In this document: in pieces, positions 9,040 through 17,490 of the stretch
Layout: every line of letters begins with the position of its first letter
Position numbering within the stretch: position 1 is the stretch's first letter
Assembly: GCF_017876515.1 (NCBI RefSeq)
Contig: NZ_JAGIOC010000001.1
Coordinates: 4,030,001 to 4,094,000, forward strand
Direction of reading: 5' to 3'
From: Brachybacterium fresconis
GTDB lineage: Bacteria > Actinomycetota > Actinomycetes > Actinomycetales > Dermabacteraceae
DNA: 64,000 nt
Notes under the pieces: model-generated
Database searches by the model: none
What the model was told of the DNA's origin: nothing
The model's input: only the letters and a program-made list of their open reading frames with translations
Program-made: the position numbers and the translations under genes

Positions 9040-9192
9040 ATGAGCACTCGCGCCGCAGATTCCCACGCCACCGCGTCGGTCTCCGACACCGGGCGGGAGA
9101 TCGGGACCGATCGTCCCGTCGTGATCGTTCCGCTGATCGGTGTCTTCGTGCTCGCGATCGCGGTGGGCGCGGCGCGTCGGTCGGGCGACTAA
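9040..9192 (+). CDS. Possible 50-aa single-TM protein upstream of ideR
   Basis: An ATG at 9040 opens 50 codons that end at TAA 9190-9192. GCGAGGA lies 7-8 nt upstream as a good ribosome binding site. The product has a polar N-terminal half (STRAADSHATASVSD), one membrane helix (VVIVPLIGVFVLAIAVGAA) and a short basic tail. It ends 43 bp before the ideR start in the same direction, so the two may share an mRNA. No homologue is recognised; the hydrophobic segment and ribosome site are the only evidence for coding. Confidence 0.45.
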   Translation: MSTRAADSHATASVSDTGREIGTDRPVVIVPLIGVFVLAIAVGAARRSGD

Positions 9193-9235
9193 GCTATCGG
9201 GAGCCTGCCGTGCGCCCGACCTAGGAGGGGACCCC

Positions 9236-9955
9236 GTGACCGGAGATCTCATCGACACCACCGAGATGTATCTGAAGACGGTGTTCGAGCTCCACGAAGC
9301 GGGCATCGCGCCGATGCGCGCGCGGATCGCGGAGCGCCTGGGTCATTCCGGACCGACGGTCTCCCAGACCGTCGCCCGCATGGAGCGCGACGGCCTGCTC
9401 CATCTGGACGACCAGCGACGCATCCGCCTGACCGAGAAGGGCCACGGGGTCGCCACGGACGTGATGCGCAAGCATCGTCTGGCCGAGCGTCACCTGCTGG
9501 ACGTGATCGGTCTGGACTACGCCCTCGTCCACGAGGAGGCCTGCCGCTGGGAGCACGTCATGAGCCTCGAGGTCGAGCAGCGGCTCGCGGAGAAGCTCGA
9601 GCCGCCCTTCGTCGACCCCTACGGCAACCCGATCCCCGGGCTGTCCGCCCTCGGGATCACCGAGACCCACGCCACCGAGGACGGTAAAGGAACGGCCAAT
9701 CCGCCCCGCGAGCTGATCGACGTCCTGCAGGACGGTCAGACGGCTCGGGTCCAGCTGCGTCGCATCGGGGAGAGAGTCCAGAGCGACGTCCAGCTCCTGG
9801 GAGAACTCGCACGTCAGGGCATTGTTCCGCAGGCGGAACTGGACGCCGAACGGCTCGGGGGCTCCCTCGTGCTGCGCGGCCCGGCCGGCGGTGAAGTGGC
9901 CGTCTCCGAGGTCGTGGCAGGTCAGCTCCATGTGACACTGCTCGCCGCCGGGTAA
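9236..9955 (+). CDS. ideR: Iron-dependent repressor of the DtxR/IdeR family
   Basis: This 239-aa Fe(II)-sensing repressor switches off iron uptake genes when iron is sufficient. The N-terminal winged helix (TEMYLKTVFELHEAGI, HSGPTVSQTVARMERDGL) is very close to Corynebacterium DtxR. The metal sites are present: Met11, Cys103 and His107 within CRWEHVMS, and the His80, Glu84 and His99 equivalents in VMRKHRLAERHLL and LVHEEA. PYGNPIPGL and a C-terminal SH3-like domain follow, which favours the iron (IdeR) over the manganese (MntR) type. The GTG at 9236 is fixed by the strong site AGGAGGGG at 9223-9230. I found no IdeR box in the window. Confidence 0.92.
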   Translation: MTGDLIDTTEMYLKTVFELHEAGIAPMRARIAERLGHSGPTVSQTVARMERDGLLHLDDQRRIRLTEKGHGVATDVMRKHRLAERHLLDVIGLDYALVHEEACRWEHVMSLEVEQRLAEKLEPPFVDPYGNPIPGLSALGITETHATEDGKGTANPPRELIDVLQDGQTARVQLRRIGERVQSDVQLLGELARQGIVPQAELDAERLGGSLVLRGPAGGEVAVSEVVAGQLHVTLLAAG

Positions 9956-9965
9956 AGGCTCCGTC

Positions 9966-9984
9966 AAGCTCTTCCCCAGAGCTT
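9966..9984 (+). terminator. Short hairpin after ideR
   Basis: AAGCTCT (9966-9972) and AGAGCTT (9978-9984) pair perfectly around TCCCC, followed by TCTGTC. Confidence 0.45.
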
Positions 9985-10146
9985 TCTGTCGCCCTGACTG
10001 CGGGGGGTCCCAGCGCCTAGGCTCGAACCCGTGCCGAGGCGTCCTGCTCTCGGCATTCCGCCTGGAGAGCCCCACCGCGCACCAGGACCGGAGATGGAGC
10101 ACACGCATCGCGCGGGGGCAGACGCCCGGGGGCCGGGAGCCACAAC

Positions 10147-11085
10147 GTGTCGAAGACTGTGAACAACACTCACCGCCGCGCCATGCGCACGGTGACCCCT
10201 GCCGTCCGTGCCGGACGCGCCACCGCCGGAGCCGCCATGGCCGCCGCGATGCTGTTCGGCGGCGCCGCCGCCGCGACCGCCGAGCCGTCCGATCCGCAGG
10301 CCGATGCCCCGGCCGCGCCGCAGGCCGACGCCCCTTCCACCGTGATCGCCCCCGTCGCCGCCCCCGCGGTCGGCCTCCCCGCCGTCGAGACCGGAGACGA
10401 CGCCGAGGAGCCCTCCTTCGCCCCCGCCGCCACCAGCATCTCCGTCGAGGTCGGCCCCACCGAGGAAGAGATCGCCGCCGCCGAGGCCGCTGCTGAGGAG
10501 GCCGCCGCCCAGGAAGCCGCTGAGCAGGAGGCCGCCGAGCAGGCAGCCGCTCAGGACGAGCAGGACCAGCAGGCGACCGAGACCCGCGAGGACGACGACT
10601 CGAGCCGTTCGAACGAGCGCTCCGAGCCCGAGGAATCCGAGGGCCAGAGCTCCGAGGGGCAGAGCTCCGAGGGCGAGAGCTCCGAGGGGCAGAGCTCCGA
10701 TTCCTCCGGCGATTCCGGCGAGCAGCAGTCCTCGTCGGCCCCCTCCGCCGCCAAGGGCGGCTCGATCCTCGCCACCGCACGTTCCGGCATCGGCACTCCC
10801 TACGTCTTCGGCGGCACCTCGCCCTCGGGCTGGGACTGCTCCGGCTTCGTCCAGTGGGTCTACGGCCAGCACGGCATCGACCTGCCGCGCGGCGCCAACG
10901 CGCAGGGTGCTTCCGGCACGGTCATCCCGCGCTCCCAGGCCCAGCCCGGCGACCTCGTCTTCAAGCCCGGTCACATCGGCATCTACGCGGGCAACGGTCA
11001 GTTCGTCGACGCCGGCAACCCGCGTGTGGACACCTCCGAGCGCGACATCTACTCCGGCAGCTGGACCTTCGTCCGCGTCGGCTGA
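10147..11085 (+). CDS. Secreted NlpC/P60 peptidoglycan hydrolase
   Basis: The 312-aa exported cell-wall peptidase probably cuts stem peptides of peptidoglycan. It has a long basic N-region followed by a hydrophobic signal segment (about 20-46, AAMLFGGAAAATAEP). A long Ala/Glu-rich linker (about 105-150, possibly coiled) and an acidic Ser/Glu/Gln repeat (SEGQS units, 165-190) follow, and then the NlpC/P60 domain from about 205. The catalytic Cys231 lies in DCSGFVQWVY and His276 in GHIGIYAG. The start is a GTG with GGGAG 9 nt upstream. The 190-bp region before it has no clear riboswitch that I could recognise. A terminator hairpin follows. Confidence 0.88.
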   Translation: MSKTVNNTHRRAMRTVTPAVRAGRATAGAAMAAAMLFGGAAAATAEPSDPQADAPAAPQADAPSTVIAPVAAPAVGLPAVETGDDAEEPSFAPAATSISVEVGPTEEEIAAAEAAAEEAAAQEAAEQEAAEQAAAQDEQDQQATETREDDDSSRSNERSEPEESEGQSSEGQSSEGESSEGQSSDSSGDSGEQQSSSAPSAAKGGSILATARSGIGTPYVFGGTSPSGWDCSGFVQWVYGQHGIDLPRGANAQGASGTVIPRSQAQPGDLVFKPGHIGIYAGNGQFVDAGNPRVDTSERDIYSGSWTFVRVG

Positions 11086-11103
11086 CACGCCTCGCACTTG
11101 CTG

Positions 11104-11135
11104 CGGCCCCGTTCCACCTCGGTGGGACGGGGCCG
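11104..11135 (+). terminator. Terminator hairpin of the NlpC/P60 gene
   Basis: CGGCCCCGTTCCACC (11104-11118) pairs with the mirrored GGTGGGACGGGGCCG (11121-11135) with one mismatch. It lies 18 bp past the stop and is followed by TTCCCG. Confidence 0.75.
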
Positions 11136-11162
11136 TTCCCGTTCTCGCGCCGGCTGGGGCGT

Positions 11163-11219
11163 GCGGCATCCGCTGGGGCCGGCGGCATCCGCTGGGGCCC
11201 GCGGCGTCCGCTGGGGCCG
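11163..11219. repeat. Three tandem copies of a 19-bp unit
   Basis: The unit is GCGGCATCCGCTGGGGCCG at 11163, 11182 and 11201, with one or two changes between copies. It sits between a terminator and the next promoter and does not appear to be coding. Confidence 0.85.
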
Positions 11220-11276
11220 GCGATGCGGACCGGGAGCCGGGGGAGCCCGCTGAGAACCTTCCCGGACGGCGCCCGG

Positions 11277-11282
11277 TACCGT
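11277..11282 (+). promoter_or_regulatory. -10 hexamer TACCGT, leaderless-type promoter
   Basis: TACCGT ends 7 nt before the GTG at 11290 and decides the start of that gene over the in-frame GTG at 11281, which overlaps the hexamer. Confidence 0.5.
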
Positions 11283-11289
11283 GGGGCCG

Positions 11290-12114
11290 GTGTCCACCGT
11301 CCGAGATCTCCTCGCCGTCCTGCTGCTGATCGCCGCCACCGTGCTCGCCAGCCTCTGGCTGCCCGCCGTCTGGCTGCAGTCACATGTCGTGGACCGGAGC
11401 GGGTTCCTGGAGATCACCCAGCCTCTCGCGGATGACCCTGCGTTCCAGCGCACCCTGACCGACGGGGCCGTGGAGACGATCCTCAGCGACGAGAACATGC
11501 CGGAATGGATCTCCGACCCGCTGACGCCGATCGCTCAGGAGCAGGCCGCCCGGGCCACCGACACCGAGGTCTACACCACCGTATGGGATGCCGCGATGAT
11601 CGAACTGCACGGAGCGCTGTTCTCCCCGGGCACCTCCGAGCTCGAGGTCGACCTCGCCCCGGTGATCGACGCGCTGCTGACCGGCGTCGAGGACCAGGTG
11701 CCCCTCCTGGATGTCCCGCGACCGGACTCCGCCGCCGTCACGATCGCCACCATCCCCGACGTCCCGCTGCTCACCCACGCCACGATCCTGGACCCCTGGG
11801 CGCAGCGGGCCGGCCCGATCGCGCTGGGCCTGGCGGTGCTGGCCCTGCTGATCGCCCGTCGCCGTCGGGGAATGCTGATGACGGCGGGTCTGGGCACCAT
11901 GATCGCCGGCCTCGCCACCTGGGCCCTCGCCCAGCGGATCACGGACCTGGTGCCGGACCGGGTCGATCAGGCGGCCTTCCTCGGGCCCATCGTGCAGGCC
12001 TTCGAGCAGCGCTTCACAGGCGACGTGACGCCGCAGGGCGTCATCCTGCTCGGGGTGGGCGCCCTGGTCGCGGCCACCGGACTCGTGCTGATCGGACTGC
12101 GCCGACACGGCTGA
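11290..12114 (+). CDS. Membrane-anchored protein with an extracytoplasmic domain, unknown function
   Basis: The protein is 274 aa. One N-terminal membrane helix (LLAVLLLIAATVLASLWLPA) is followed by an acidic extracytoplasmic region of about 150 residues (FLEITQPLADDPAFQ, ELEVDLAPVIDALL). Three further helices lie near 175-192, 198-215 and 250-268. The arrangement resembles actinobacterial proteins with a TM-soluble domain-TM layout, but no named family is recognised and no catalytic motif is seen. The GTG at 11290 is preferred because of the -10 hexamer 7 nt upstream. It is convergent with the HAD phosphatase gene. Confidence 0.65.
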   Translation: MSTVRDLLAVLLLIAATVLASLWLPAVWLQSHVVDRSGFLEITQPLADDPAFQRTLTDGAVETILSDENMPEWISDPLTPIAQEQAARATDTEVYTTVWDAAMIELHGALFSPGTSELEVDLAPVIDALLTGVEDQVPLLDVPRPDSAAVTIATIPDVPLLTHATILDPWAQRAGPIALGLAVLALLIARRRRGMLMTAGLGTMIAGLATWALAQRITDLVPDRVDQAAFLGPIVQAFEQRFTGDVTPQGVILLGVGALVAATGLVLIGLRRHG

Positions 12115-12202
12115 GAGCGCCCGCCTCCGGCACCTGCTGTGCCCGGCACCCGTCCGCGCCCGGCGACCGAGCACTGTGCACGGCTGCCGCGAGGGAAGGG
12201 TC

Positions 12203-13030
12203 TCAGCCCAGGCCGAGCTGGGTGAACGCTCGTGAGACCCCGTGCTGGGCCGGTCCGTGGACCTCGAGCTCCGCCGCCGCCCGGACCTCGGCGGGGGCGC
12301 CGGCGATCGCGATCGCCGTCCCGGCCTCCCGCAGCATGCCCAGATCGTTCATCCCGTCACCGATGGCGATGGTGGAGTCCCGGTCCATTCCCAGATGTGC
12401 TCTCACCCGGTGCATCCCGTCGGCCTTGTCCACCGCCAGCAGGTGCAGCTCCCCGGAGGAGAGGTCGTCGGTCGTGATCGAGCTGGGCAGCGCCCCGACC
12501 TCGGGCCCGCACTCGGCCGCGAGCTGCTCGATCGGTGCCCGTGAGTCCCACAGCGAGATCTTCGCGAAGGAGCAGTCGGCCAGGTCCTCGCGCACGCGGA
12601 CGGCGGCGATGATGTCCCGGGGGCCCTGTCCGATCCCCTCGGCCGCCTCCTCCGGCACGGGGCGCATCCGGGCGCGGATCCGCTCGGCGGAGGCCGGGGT
12701 GCACCACAGCGCGTCGGGCGCCTCGAGGGCGAAGGCGACGTCATGGGCGCGCAGCACCTCGACGGTGCGGTGGCCCAGCGCGGCGGGGAAGCGCTCGTCG
12801 TGCAGCACCTGATCGCCGAGGCGGACGTATCCGCCCGCGGAGGCGATCACCCCATCGAACAGCGCCGCGACCTCGGGCACCACGATCGAGACCGGGCGCC
12901 CGGTGCACAGCAGGACCACGTGCCCGGCCGCCCGGGCGCGCTGGACGGCCTCGGCGTGCTCGCGCGGGACCACGCCCTGCTCGGCGAGGGTGCCGTCGAA
13001 GTCGATGAACACGCAGCGGCGGTCGGCCAC
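12203..13030 (-). CDS. HAD superfamily (Cof-type) phosphatase
   Basis: This 275-aa cytosolic hydrolase is probably a sugar-phosphate or nucleotide phosphatase. HAD motif I is FIDFDGTL at residues 8-15, with the nucleophile and acid aspartates two residues apart. Motif II is the Thr in LLCTGRP, motif III the Lys in AVDKADG, and motif IV GDGMNDLGML near 220. A Cof-type (C2B) cap lies between motifs II and III. The substrate is unknown. The start is a GTG with GAGGAGA 6 nt upstream on the minus strand. Confidence 0.85.
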   Translation of the reverse strand: MADRRCVFIDFDGTLAEQGVVPREHAEAVQRARAAGHVVLLCTGRPVSIVVPEVAALFDGVIASAGGYVRLGDQVLHDERFPAALGHRTVEVLRAHDVAFALEAPDALWCTPASAERIRARMRPVPEEAAEGIGQGPRDIIAAVRVREDLADCSFAKISLWDSRAPIEQLAAECGPEVGALPSSITTDDLSSGELHLLAVDKADGMHRVRAHLGMDRDSTIAIGDGMNDLGMLREAGTAIAIAGAPAEVRAAAELEVHGPAQHGVSRAFTQLGLG

Positions 13031-13150
13031 AGGGGTCTCCTCGGAGAGGTCGGGATGAGGCCGTCCAGCTTAATCGTTGCTCCCGTGCGCCATGGCCCGT
13101 GCCCATGCTGCACAGGACGCCGCACGACTGAGCGCCCACCACCGGCGCCG

Positions 13151-14107
13151 TCAGCGCCGGCGGTGCGTGCTGATCAGTACGGAGACGGTGACCTCGGACA
13201 TCGAGGAGTCTTGCTCGGCGAGCGACCGGGCGAGGGTCTCCTGAGGGACGTGACGGGCGCTCGGGGTCATCGCCACCAGGTCCCGCGCCCGTGCCTCGTC
13301 CAGCGGCAGCTCATAGGTCAGCTCGCGCGTCGCGGTCGTGTCGAAGAACGGCTCGAGCGCCCCGTGCAGGCGCTCCTCCTTGCGCGGATCCATCGACACC
13401 ATGCCCGGGATCGCCTCCCGCAGCTCGGCGAGATGATCGGCCCCCGGACGCGCGACCACCAGGGCCCCGGACGGCCTGAGCACCCGGGCGAACTCGGCGG
13501 GATGACGCGGGGCGAACACGTCGACCAGCAGGTCGATCGAGTCATCGGCGAGCGGGAACGGCGCGAAGACATCCCCGGAGCATGCGGCCGCCCGGTCGTG
13601 GGCGCGGGCGGCGAAGCGCAGGGAGCGCGCCGAGGTGTCGACTCCGAGCCCCCGGGCTCCCTCGAAGCGGTCCAGGAGCCCCGCGAGGTAATAGCCGGGG
13701 CCGCACCCCATGTCCAGGACGGTCGGAGCGGCGCCGCTCGGGTCCGGGCCGGCCGACGGGCTCTGCACGGCGGGGACGGACGGACCGGGCGAGCGCGACG
13801 TGCGCGGCGGCTCCGTGACGGCCAGGGACGGGACGGCGGCTTCCGCGAGCTCGGCGATCGCCGCGAGCAGCGGGGCATAGGCTCCGCTGCCCAGGAAGCG
13901 CTCCCGGGCCCGGGCCATCTCGTCGTCGTCCCCGCTCCTGGCCCCGCCGCCGCCCAGCATCGAGGCGTACCCGGCCCGGGCGATGTCGAAGGTGTGCCGC
14001 TGCGAGCAGTGCAGGCTCCGATCGCGCACCGTCAGCTGTGCGCCGCAGGTGGGACAGCGCAGGATGTCGAGGGCGTCGAGCAGGGCAGCGGGGACGGCAG
14101 AGGGCAC
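13151..14107 (-). CDS. RlmA-type 23S rRNA (guanine-N1)-methyltransferase
   Basis: The 318-aa protein starts with a zinc-binding N-domain: Cys18, Cys21, Cys34 and His38 in RCPTCG and LHCSQRH, then FDIARAGYASML, the hallmark of RlmA enzymes (including TlrB-type) that methylate N1 of G745 or G748. A Rossmann methyltransferase domain follows, with SAM motif LDMGCGPGYYLAGL. A Pro/Ser/Ala-rich insertion of about 35 residues before motif I (about residues 97-130) is unusual. Which guanine is modified cannot be told. The start is a GTG at 14107, because -10 TATCCT lies 6 nt upstream on the minus strand. This makes it a leaderless gene whose promoter lies between the two genes, just past the end of the MBL gene. 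Confidence 0.85.
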   Translation of the reverse strand: MPSAVPAALLDALDILRCPTCGAQLTVRDRSLHCSQRHTFDIARAGYASMLGGGGARSGDDDEMARARERFLGSGAYAPLLAAIAELAEAAVPSLAVTEPPRTSRSPGPSVPAVQSPSAGPDPSGAAPTVLDMGCGPGYYLAGLLDRFEGARGLGVDTSARSLRFAARAHDRAAACSGDVFAPFPLADDSIDLLVDVFAPRHPAEFARVLRPSGALVVARPGADHLAELREAIPGMVSMDPRKEERLHGALEPFFDTTATRELTYELPLDEARARDLVAMTPSARHVPQETLARSLAEQDSSMSEVTVSVLISTHRRR

Positions 14108-14113
14108 GACGGC

Positions 14114-14119
14114 AGGATA
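14114..14119 (-). promoter_or_regulatory. -10 hexamer TATCCT, leaderless-type promoter
   Basis: Minus-strand TATCCT ends 6 nt before the GTG at 14107. It gives the rRNA methyltransferase gene a promoter of its own, separate from the upstream MBL gene. Confidence 0.5.
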
Positions 14120-14142
14120 TCCGTGCCGGCCCGCTCGGGTGC

Positions 14143-14922
14143 TCACGCGCTCCCGTCGCCCGGTGCCCGCTCCCAGGCGTCGCGGTCGTGGGCGGTCAGG
14201 ATGCGGACGCCCCCGTCGGCCGCGAGGGCGGACAGGGCCCGCTGCGTGCGCCGCAGCGCCGCCGTGTCGTGGGCGAGCAGTCCTTGGCGGAGGTGCACGT
14301 CGGGCCGGGTGTCGCCCGGGCGCAGCGAGGCCGCGGAATGCGCGGCGTCCCCGGCGTGCAGCAGCCACCCGTCCTCGACGGGGACGGCGACCCCCGCGTG
14401 CCCGGCGGTGTGGCCCGGCAGCGGCACCAGCAGCAGTCCCGGGGCGACCTCGGCGAGCTCGAGCACGCCCGCCACTCCGTGCCAGCGACCGTCGCCGGGC
14501 GGATGTCCGACGACCTCGGGCCGGTGGGCCCACTGGGCGGGACGGTAGCGCAGGGACTCCCGCAGGCCGCGACGGCGGAGGACCGCGACGTGCTCCATCG
14601 CCGTCAGGTGCACGCGGGCGGAGGGGAAGTCGCCGATTCCGCCGGCGTGGTCGAGATCGGCGTGGGTGAGGACGATATCGGTGACCGCCGCCGGATCGTG
14701 GCCCAGCGCGCGGACATGCGCGGACGCCGTCTCCTCCTCCCGCAGCGCTGCCCCGAGCACATGCCGCATCGGCCCCAGCCGGCGCGGATCACGGACGTCG
14801 GCGCTCCCGAAACCGGCATCGACCAGCACCAGGCGCGCATCGGCCTCCAGCAGCAGCACGTGGCACACCATCGCGGCACCCCCGGGGTGCAGGGTCCCGC
14901 AGTTCAGGTGGTGGATGCGCAT
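14143..14922 (-). CDS. MBL-fold metallo-hydrolase (lactonase-like)
   Basis: The 259-aa enzyme has the metal motif THADLDHAGG near residue 85, a variant of HxHxDH in which the second His is Asp. Further ligands are in LPGHTAGHAG, HAGDAAHS and a final TAHD. The HxDxDH form with the HTAGHAG element resembles quorum-quenching lactonases and related hydrolases, but the substrate is not known. The ATG at 14922 opens with RIHHLNCGTLHPGG, typical of such lactonases. The rRNA methyltransferase start follows 35 bp after its stop. Confidence 0.8.
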   Translation of the reverse strand: MRIHHLNCGTLHPGGAAMVCHVLLLEADARLVLVDAGFGSADVRDPRRLGPMRHVLGAALREEETASAHVRALGHDPAAVTDIVLTHADLDHAGGIGDFPSARVHLTAMEHVAVLRRRGLRESLRYRPAQWAHRPEVVGHPPGDGRWHGVAGVLELAEVAPGLLLVPLPGHTAGHAGVAVPVEDGWLLHAGDAAHSAASLRPGDTRPDVHLRQGLLAHDTAALRRTQRALSALAADGGVRILTAHDRDAWERAPGDGSA

Positions 14923-14965
14923 GGCGGTCCCGGTCCGGCGCTCAGCTCAGCATTCCGCTCAGCAC

Positions 14966-17353
14966 TCAGCCCTGCCCCACGTACTGCGCCAGGTGCGTCC
15001 CGGTCAGGGTCGAGGCGTCGGCGACCAGCTGGGACGGCGTCCCCTCGAACACGACCCGGCCGCCGTCGACACCGGCCCCGGGCCCGAGATCGATGATCCA
15101 GTCCGCATGGGCCATGACGGCCTGATGATGCTCGATGACGATCACCGTCCGGCCGGAGTCCACCAGGCGATCCAGCAGGGCCAGGAGAGTGTCGATGTCG
15201 GCCAGGTGCAGGCCCGTCGTCGGCTCGTCGAGCACCAGGACCCCGCCCGTGTCGCCCATGCGGGTGGCGAGCTTGAGCCGCTGCCGCTCGCCGCCGGACA
15301 GCGTGGCCAGTCCCTGGCCGATGGTCAGATATCCCAGGCCGACCTCCTCCAGGTGGCGCAGGATCTTCGCGGCCGCGGGGACCTTCGCCGCCGGGGAGGT
15401 CAGCAGCGTCAGCGCCTCCTCGACGGACATCTCCAGCACGTCGGCGATGTTCGCCCCGCCGAGGGTGTACTCCAGCACCGAGGCCTGGAACCGCCTGCCC
15501 TCGCACTCCTCGCAGGGGGTCGTGACGGTCTCCATGAAGCCGAGCTCGGTGAAGATCATCCCGGCGCCCCTGCACACCGGGCAGGCTCCCTCGGAGTTGC
15601 TGGAGAACAGCGCGGGCTTCACCCCGTTGGCCTTCGCGAAGGCCTTGCGGATCGGCTCCAGCAGGCCCGTGTAGGTCGCGGGGTTGGAACGGCGCGAGCC
15701 CCGGATCGCTCCTTGATCGACCACGGTGACCTCGGCGCCGCGGGGCAGTGAGCCGTGCACCAGAGAGCTCTTGCCGGAGCCGGCCACCCCGGTGATCACG
15801 GTGAGCACGCCCAGCGGCACGTCCACGTCCACGTCGCGCAGGTTGTGCTGGTCGGCGCCGCGGATCTCGAGGGCACCGGTCGGCTCGCGCACCTCGTCCT
15901 TCACCGTGGCGCGGCGGTCGAGATGGCGCCCCGTGAGGGTGTCGGAAGCCCGCAGACCCATCACATCCCCCTCGTACTGCAGGTCCCCGCCGTGCACGCC
16001 GGCGCGCGGGCCGAGGTCGACGACGTGGTCGGCGATGGCGATCGATTCGGGCTTGTGCTCGACCACCAGCACCGTGTTGCCCTTGTCCCGCAGGGCCAGC
16101 AGCAGCTGGTTCATGGTCGCGATGTCGTGCGGGTGCAGCCCGATGGTGGGCTCGTCGAACACATAGGTGATATCGGTCAGCGCCGAGCCGAGGTGCCGGA
16201 TCATCTTGGTGCGCTGGGATTCGCCGCCGGAGAGCGTGCCGGAGGAGCGGTCCAGGGAGAGATAGCCCAGTCCGATCGTCACGAAGGAATCCAGCAGGGC
16301 CGAGAGGTTGCCCAGCAGCGGGGCGACCGTCGGCCCCGTGTGCCGGGCGCGCAGCGCCTGCACCCAGGCGGCCAGGTCGGTGATCTGCAGGGAGCTGGCG
16401 TCGGCGATCGAGACGCCGTCGATCCGCGCGCCGCGGGCGTGCTCCGCCAGCCGCGTCCCCTCGCACTCCGGGCAGACGATGAACTTCACGGCCCGGTCCA
16501 CGAACGCCCGCACGTGCGGCTGCATCGCGTCGCGGTCCTTGGACAGCATCGACTTCTGGATCTTCGGGATCAGACCCTCGTAGGTCATGTTCACCCCGTC
16601 GATCTTCACCTTCGTGGGCTCCTTGTACAGGAAGTCGTGCAGCTGACGCTTCGTGAAGGACCGGATCGGCCGGTCCGAGGGGAAGAAGCCGGAGGCGGCG
16701 AACTGCTTCTGGTACCAGCCCCCGGCGGCGTAGTTCGGGATCGTGAACGGGCCCTCGTCCAGCGACTTGTCCTCGTCGTACAGCTCGGTGAGATCCACGT
16801 CGGAGACCTCGCCCATCCCCTCGCAGCGCGGGCACATGCCGCCCACCCGGGAGAAGGTGGTCTTCTCGGCGATGGTCTTCGCGCCCTTCTGCACGGTCAT
16901 CGCCCCGGACGCGGTGACGCTGGGGACGTTGAAGGAGTACGCGCCGGGCCCGCCGACGTGCGGCTCGGCGAGCTTGGAGAACAGGGTGCGCAGGTAGGAG
17001 CCCGCGTCGGTGACGGTCCCGACGGTGGAGCGCATGTTGGCCCCCATCCGTTCCTGGTCGACGATGATCGCGGGGGTCAGCCCCTGCAGCTCGTCGACGT
17101 CGGGGCGGGCGAGCGAGGGCATGAAGCCCTGGACGAACGAGCTGTAGGTCTCGTTGATCATCCGCTGGGACTCGGCGGCGATGGTCCCGAACACCAGCGA
17201 GCTCTTCCCGGAGCCGGAGACCCCGGTGAACACGCTCAGACGGCGCTTGGGCAGGTCGAGGGAGATGTCGCGGAGATTGTTCTCCCGGGCGCCGCGCACC
17301 CGGATCACGTCATGGGCGTCGGCAGGGCGGTGGTCGGCGGCGGCGGGAGTCAT
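14966..17353 (-). CDS. UvrA paralogue (UvrA2/drug-resistance type ABC protein)
   Basis: The 795-aa protein has two ABC ATPase halves: Walker A GVSGSGKSSLVFG near residue 44 and GVAGSGKSSLVHG near 515, and signature motifs TLSGGESQRTKM and TLSGGERQRLKL. CxxC zinc elements are CPRCEGMGEV, CPECEGTRL, CPVCRGAGM and CEECEGRRF. It is about 150 residues shorter than canonical UvrA (near 950 aa), as expected of paralogues that lack the UvrB-binding region. Relatives take part in DNA damage tolerance or self-resistance to DNA-binding drugs; the role here is inferred. It is divergent from mycothione reductase. Confidence 0.85.
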   Translation of the reverse strand: MTPAAADHRPADAHDVIRVRGARENNLRDISLDLPKRRLSVFTGVSGSGKSSLVFGTIAAESQRMINETYSSFVQGFMPSLARPDVDELQGLTPAIIVDQERMGANMRSTVGTVTDAGSYLRTLFSKLAEPHVGGPGAYSFNVPSVTASGAMTVQKGAKTIAEKTTFSRVGGMCPRCEGMGEVSDVDLTELYDEDKSLDEGPFTIPNYAAGGWYQKQFAASGFFPSDRPIRSFTKRQLHDFLYKEPTKVKIDGVNMTYEGLIPKIQKSMLSKDRDAMQPHVRAFVDRAVKFIVCPECEGTRLAEHARGARIDGVSIADASSLQITDLAAWVQALRARHTGPTVAPLLGNLSALLDSFVTIGLGYLSLDRSSGTLSGGESQRTKMIRHLGSALTDITYVFDEPTIGLHPHDIATMNQLLLALRDKGNTVLVVEHKPESIAIADHVVDLGPRAGVHGGDLQYEGDVMGLRASDTLTGRHLDRRATVKDEVREPTGALEIRGADQHNLRDVDVDVPLGVLTVITGVAGSGKSSLVHGSLPRGAEVTVVDQGAIRGSRRSNPATYTGLLEPIRKAFAKANGVKPALFSSNSEGACPVCRGAGMIFTELGFMETVTTPCEECEGRRFQASVLEYTLGGANIADVLEMSVEEALTLLTSPAAKVPAAAKILRHLEEVGLGYLTIGQGLATLSGGERQRLKLATRMGDTGGVLVLDEPTTGLHLADIDTLLALLDRLVDSGRTVIVIEHHQAVMAHADWIIDLGPGAGVDGGRVVFEGTPSQLVADASTLTGTHLAQYVGQG

Positions 17354-17478
17354 CGATCCTCCAGGGGCTCGGCCTGCGGGCGACCGGATCGGACGCTGCG
17401 ATCATCGATCCTAGTACCGGCCCCCGCATCCCTGTCTCGGCGTCGTGATACCGGAGCCCCGGTCCGGCACCGGGCGGA

Positions 17479-17484
17479 TAGCCT
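17479..17484 (+). promoter_or_regulatory. -10 hexamer TAGCCT, leaderless-type promoter
   Basis: TAGCCT ends 6 nt before the GTG of the mycothione reductase gene at 17491. Confidence 0.55.
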
Positions 17485-17490
17485 GGAGCG

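Noticed and set aside
9956-10146. c-di-AMP (ydaO/yuaA) riboswitch before the first NlpC/P60 gene
   Set aside because: Such riboswitches precede NlpC/P60 and rpf genes in actinobacteria, but I could not find the conserved ydaO sequence blocks here or before the second NlpC/P60 gene. A covariance search (Rfam RF00379) would settle it.
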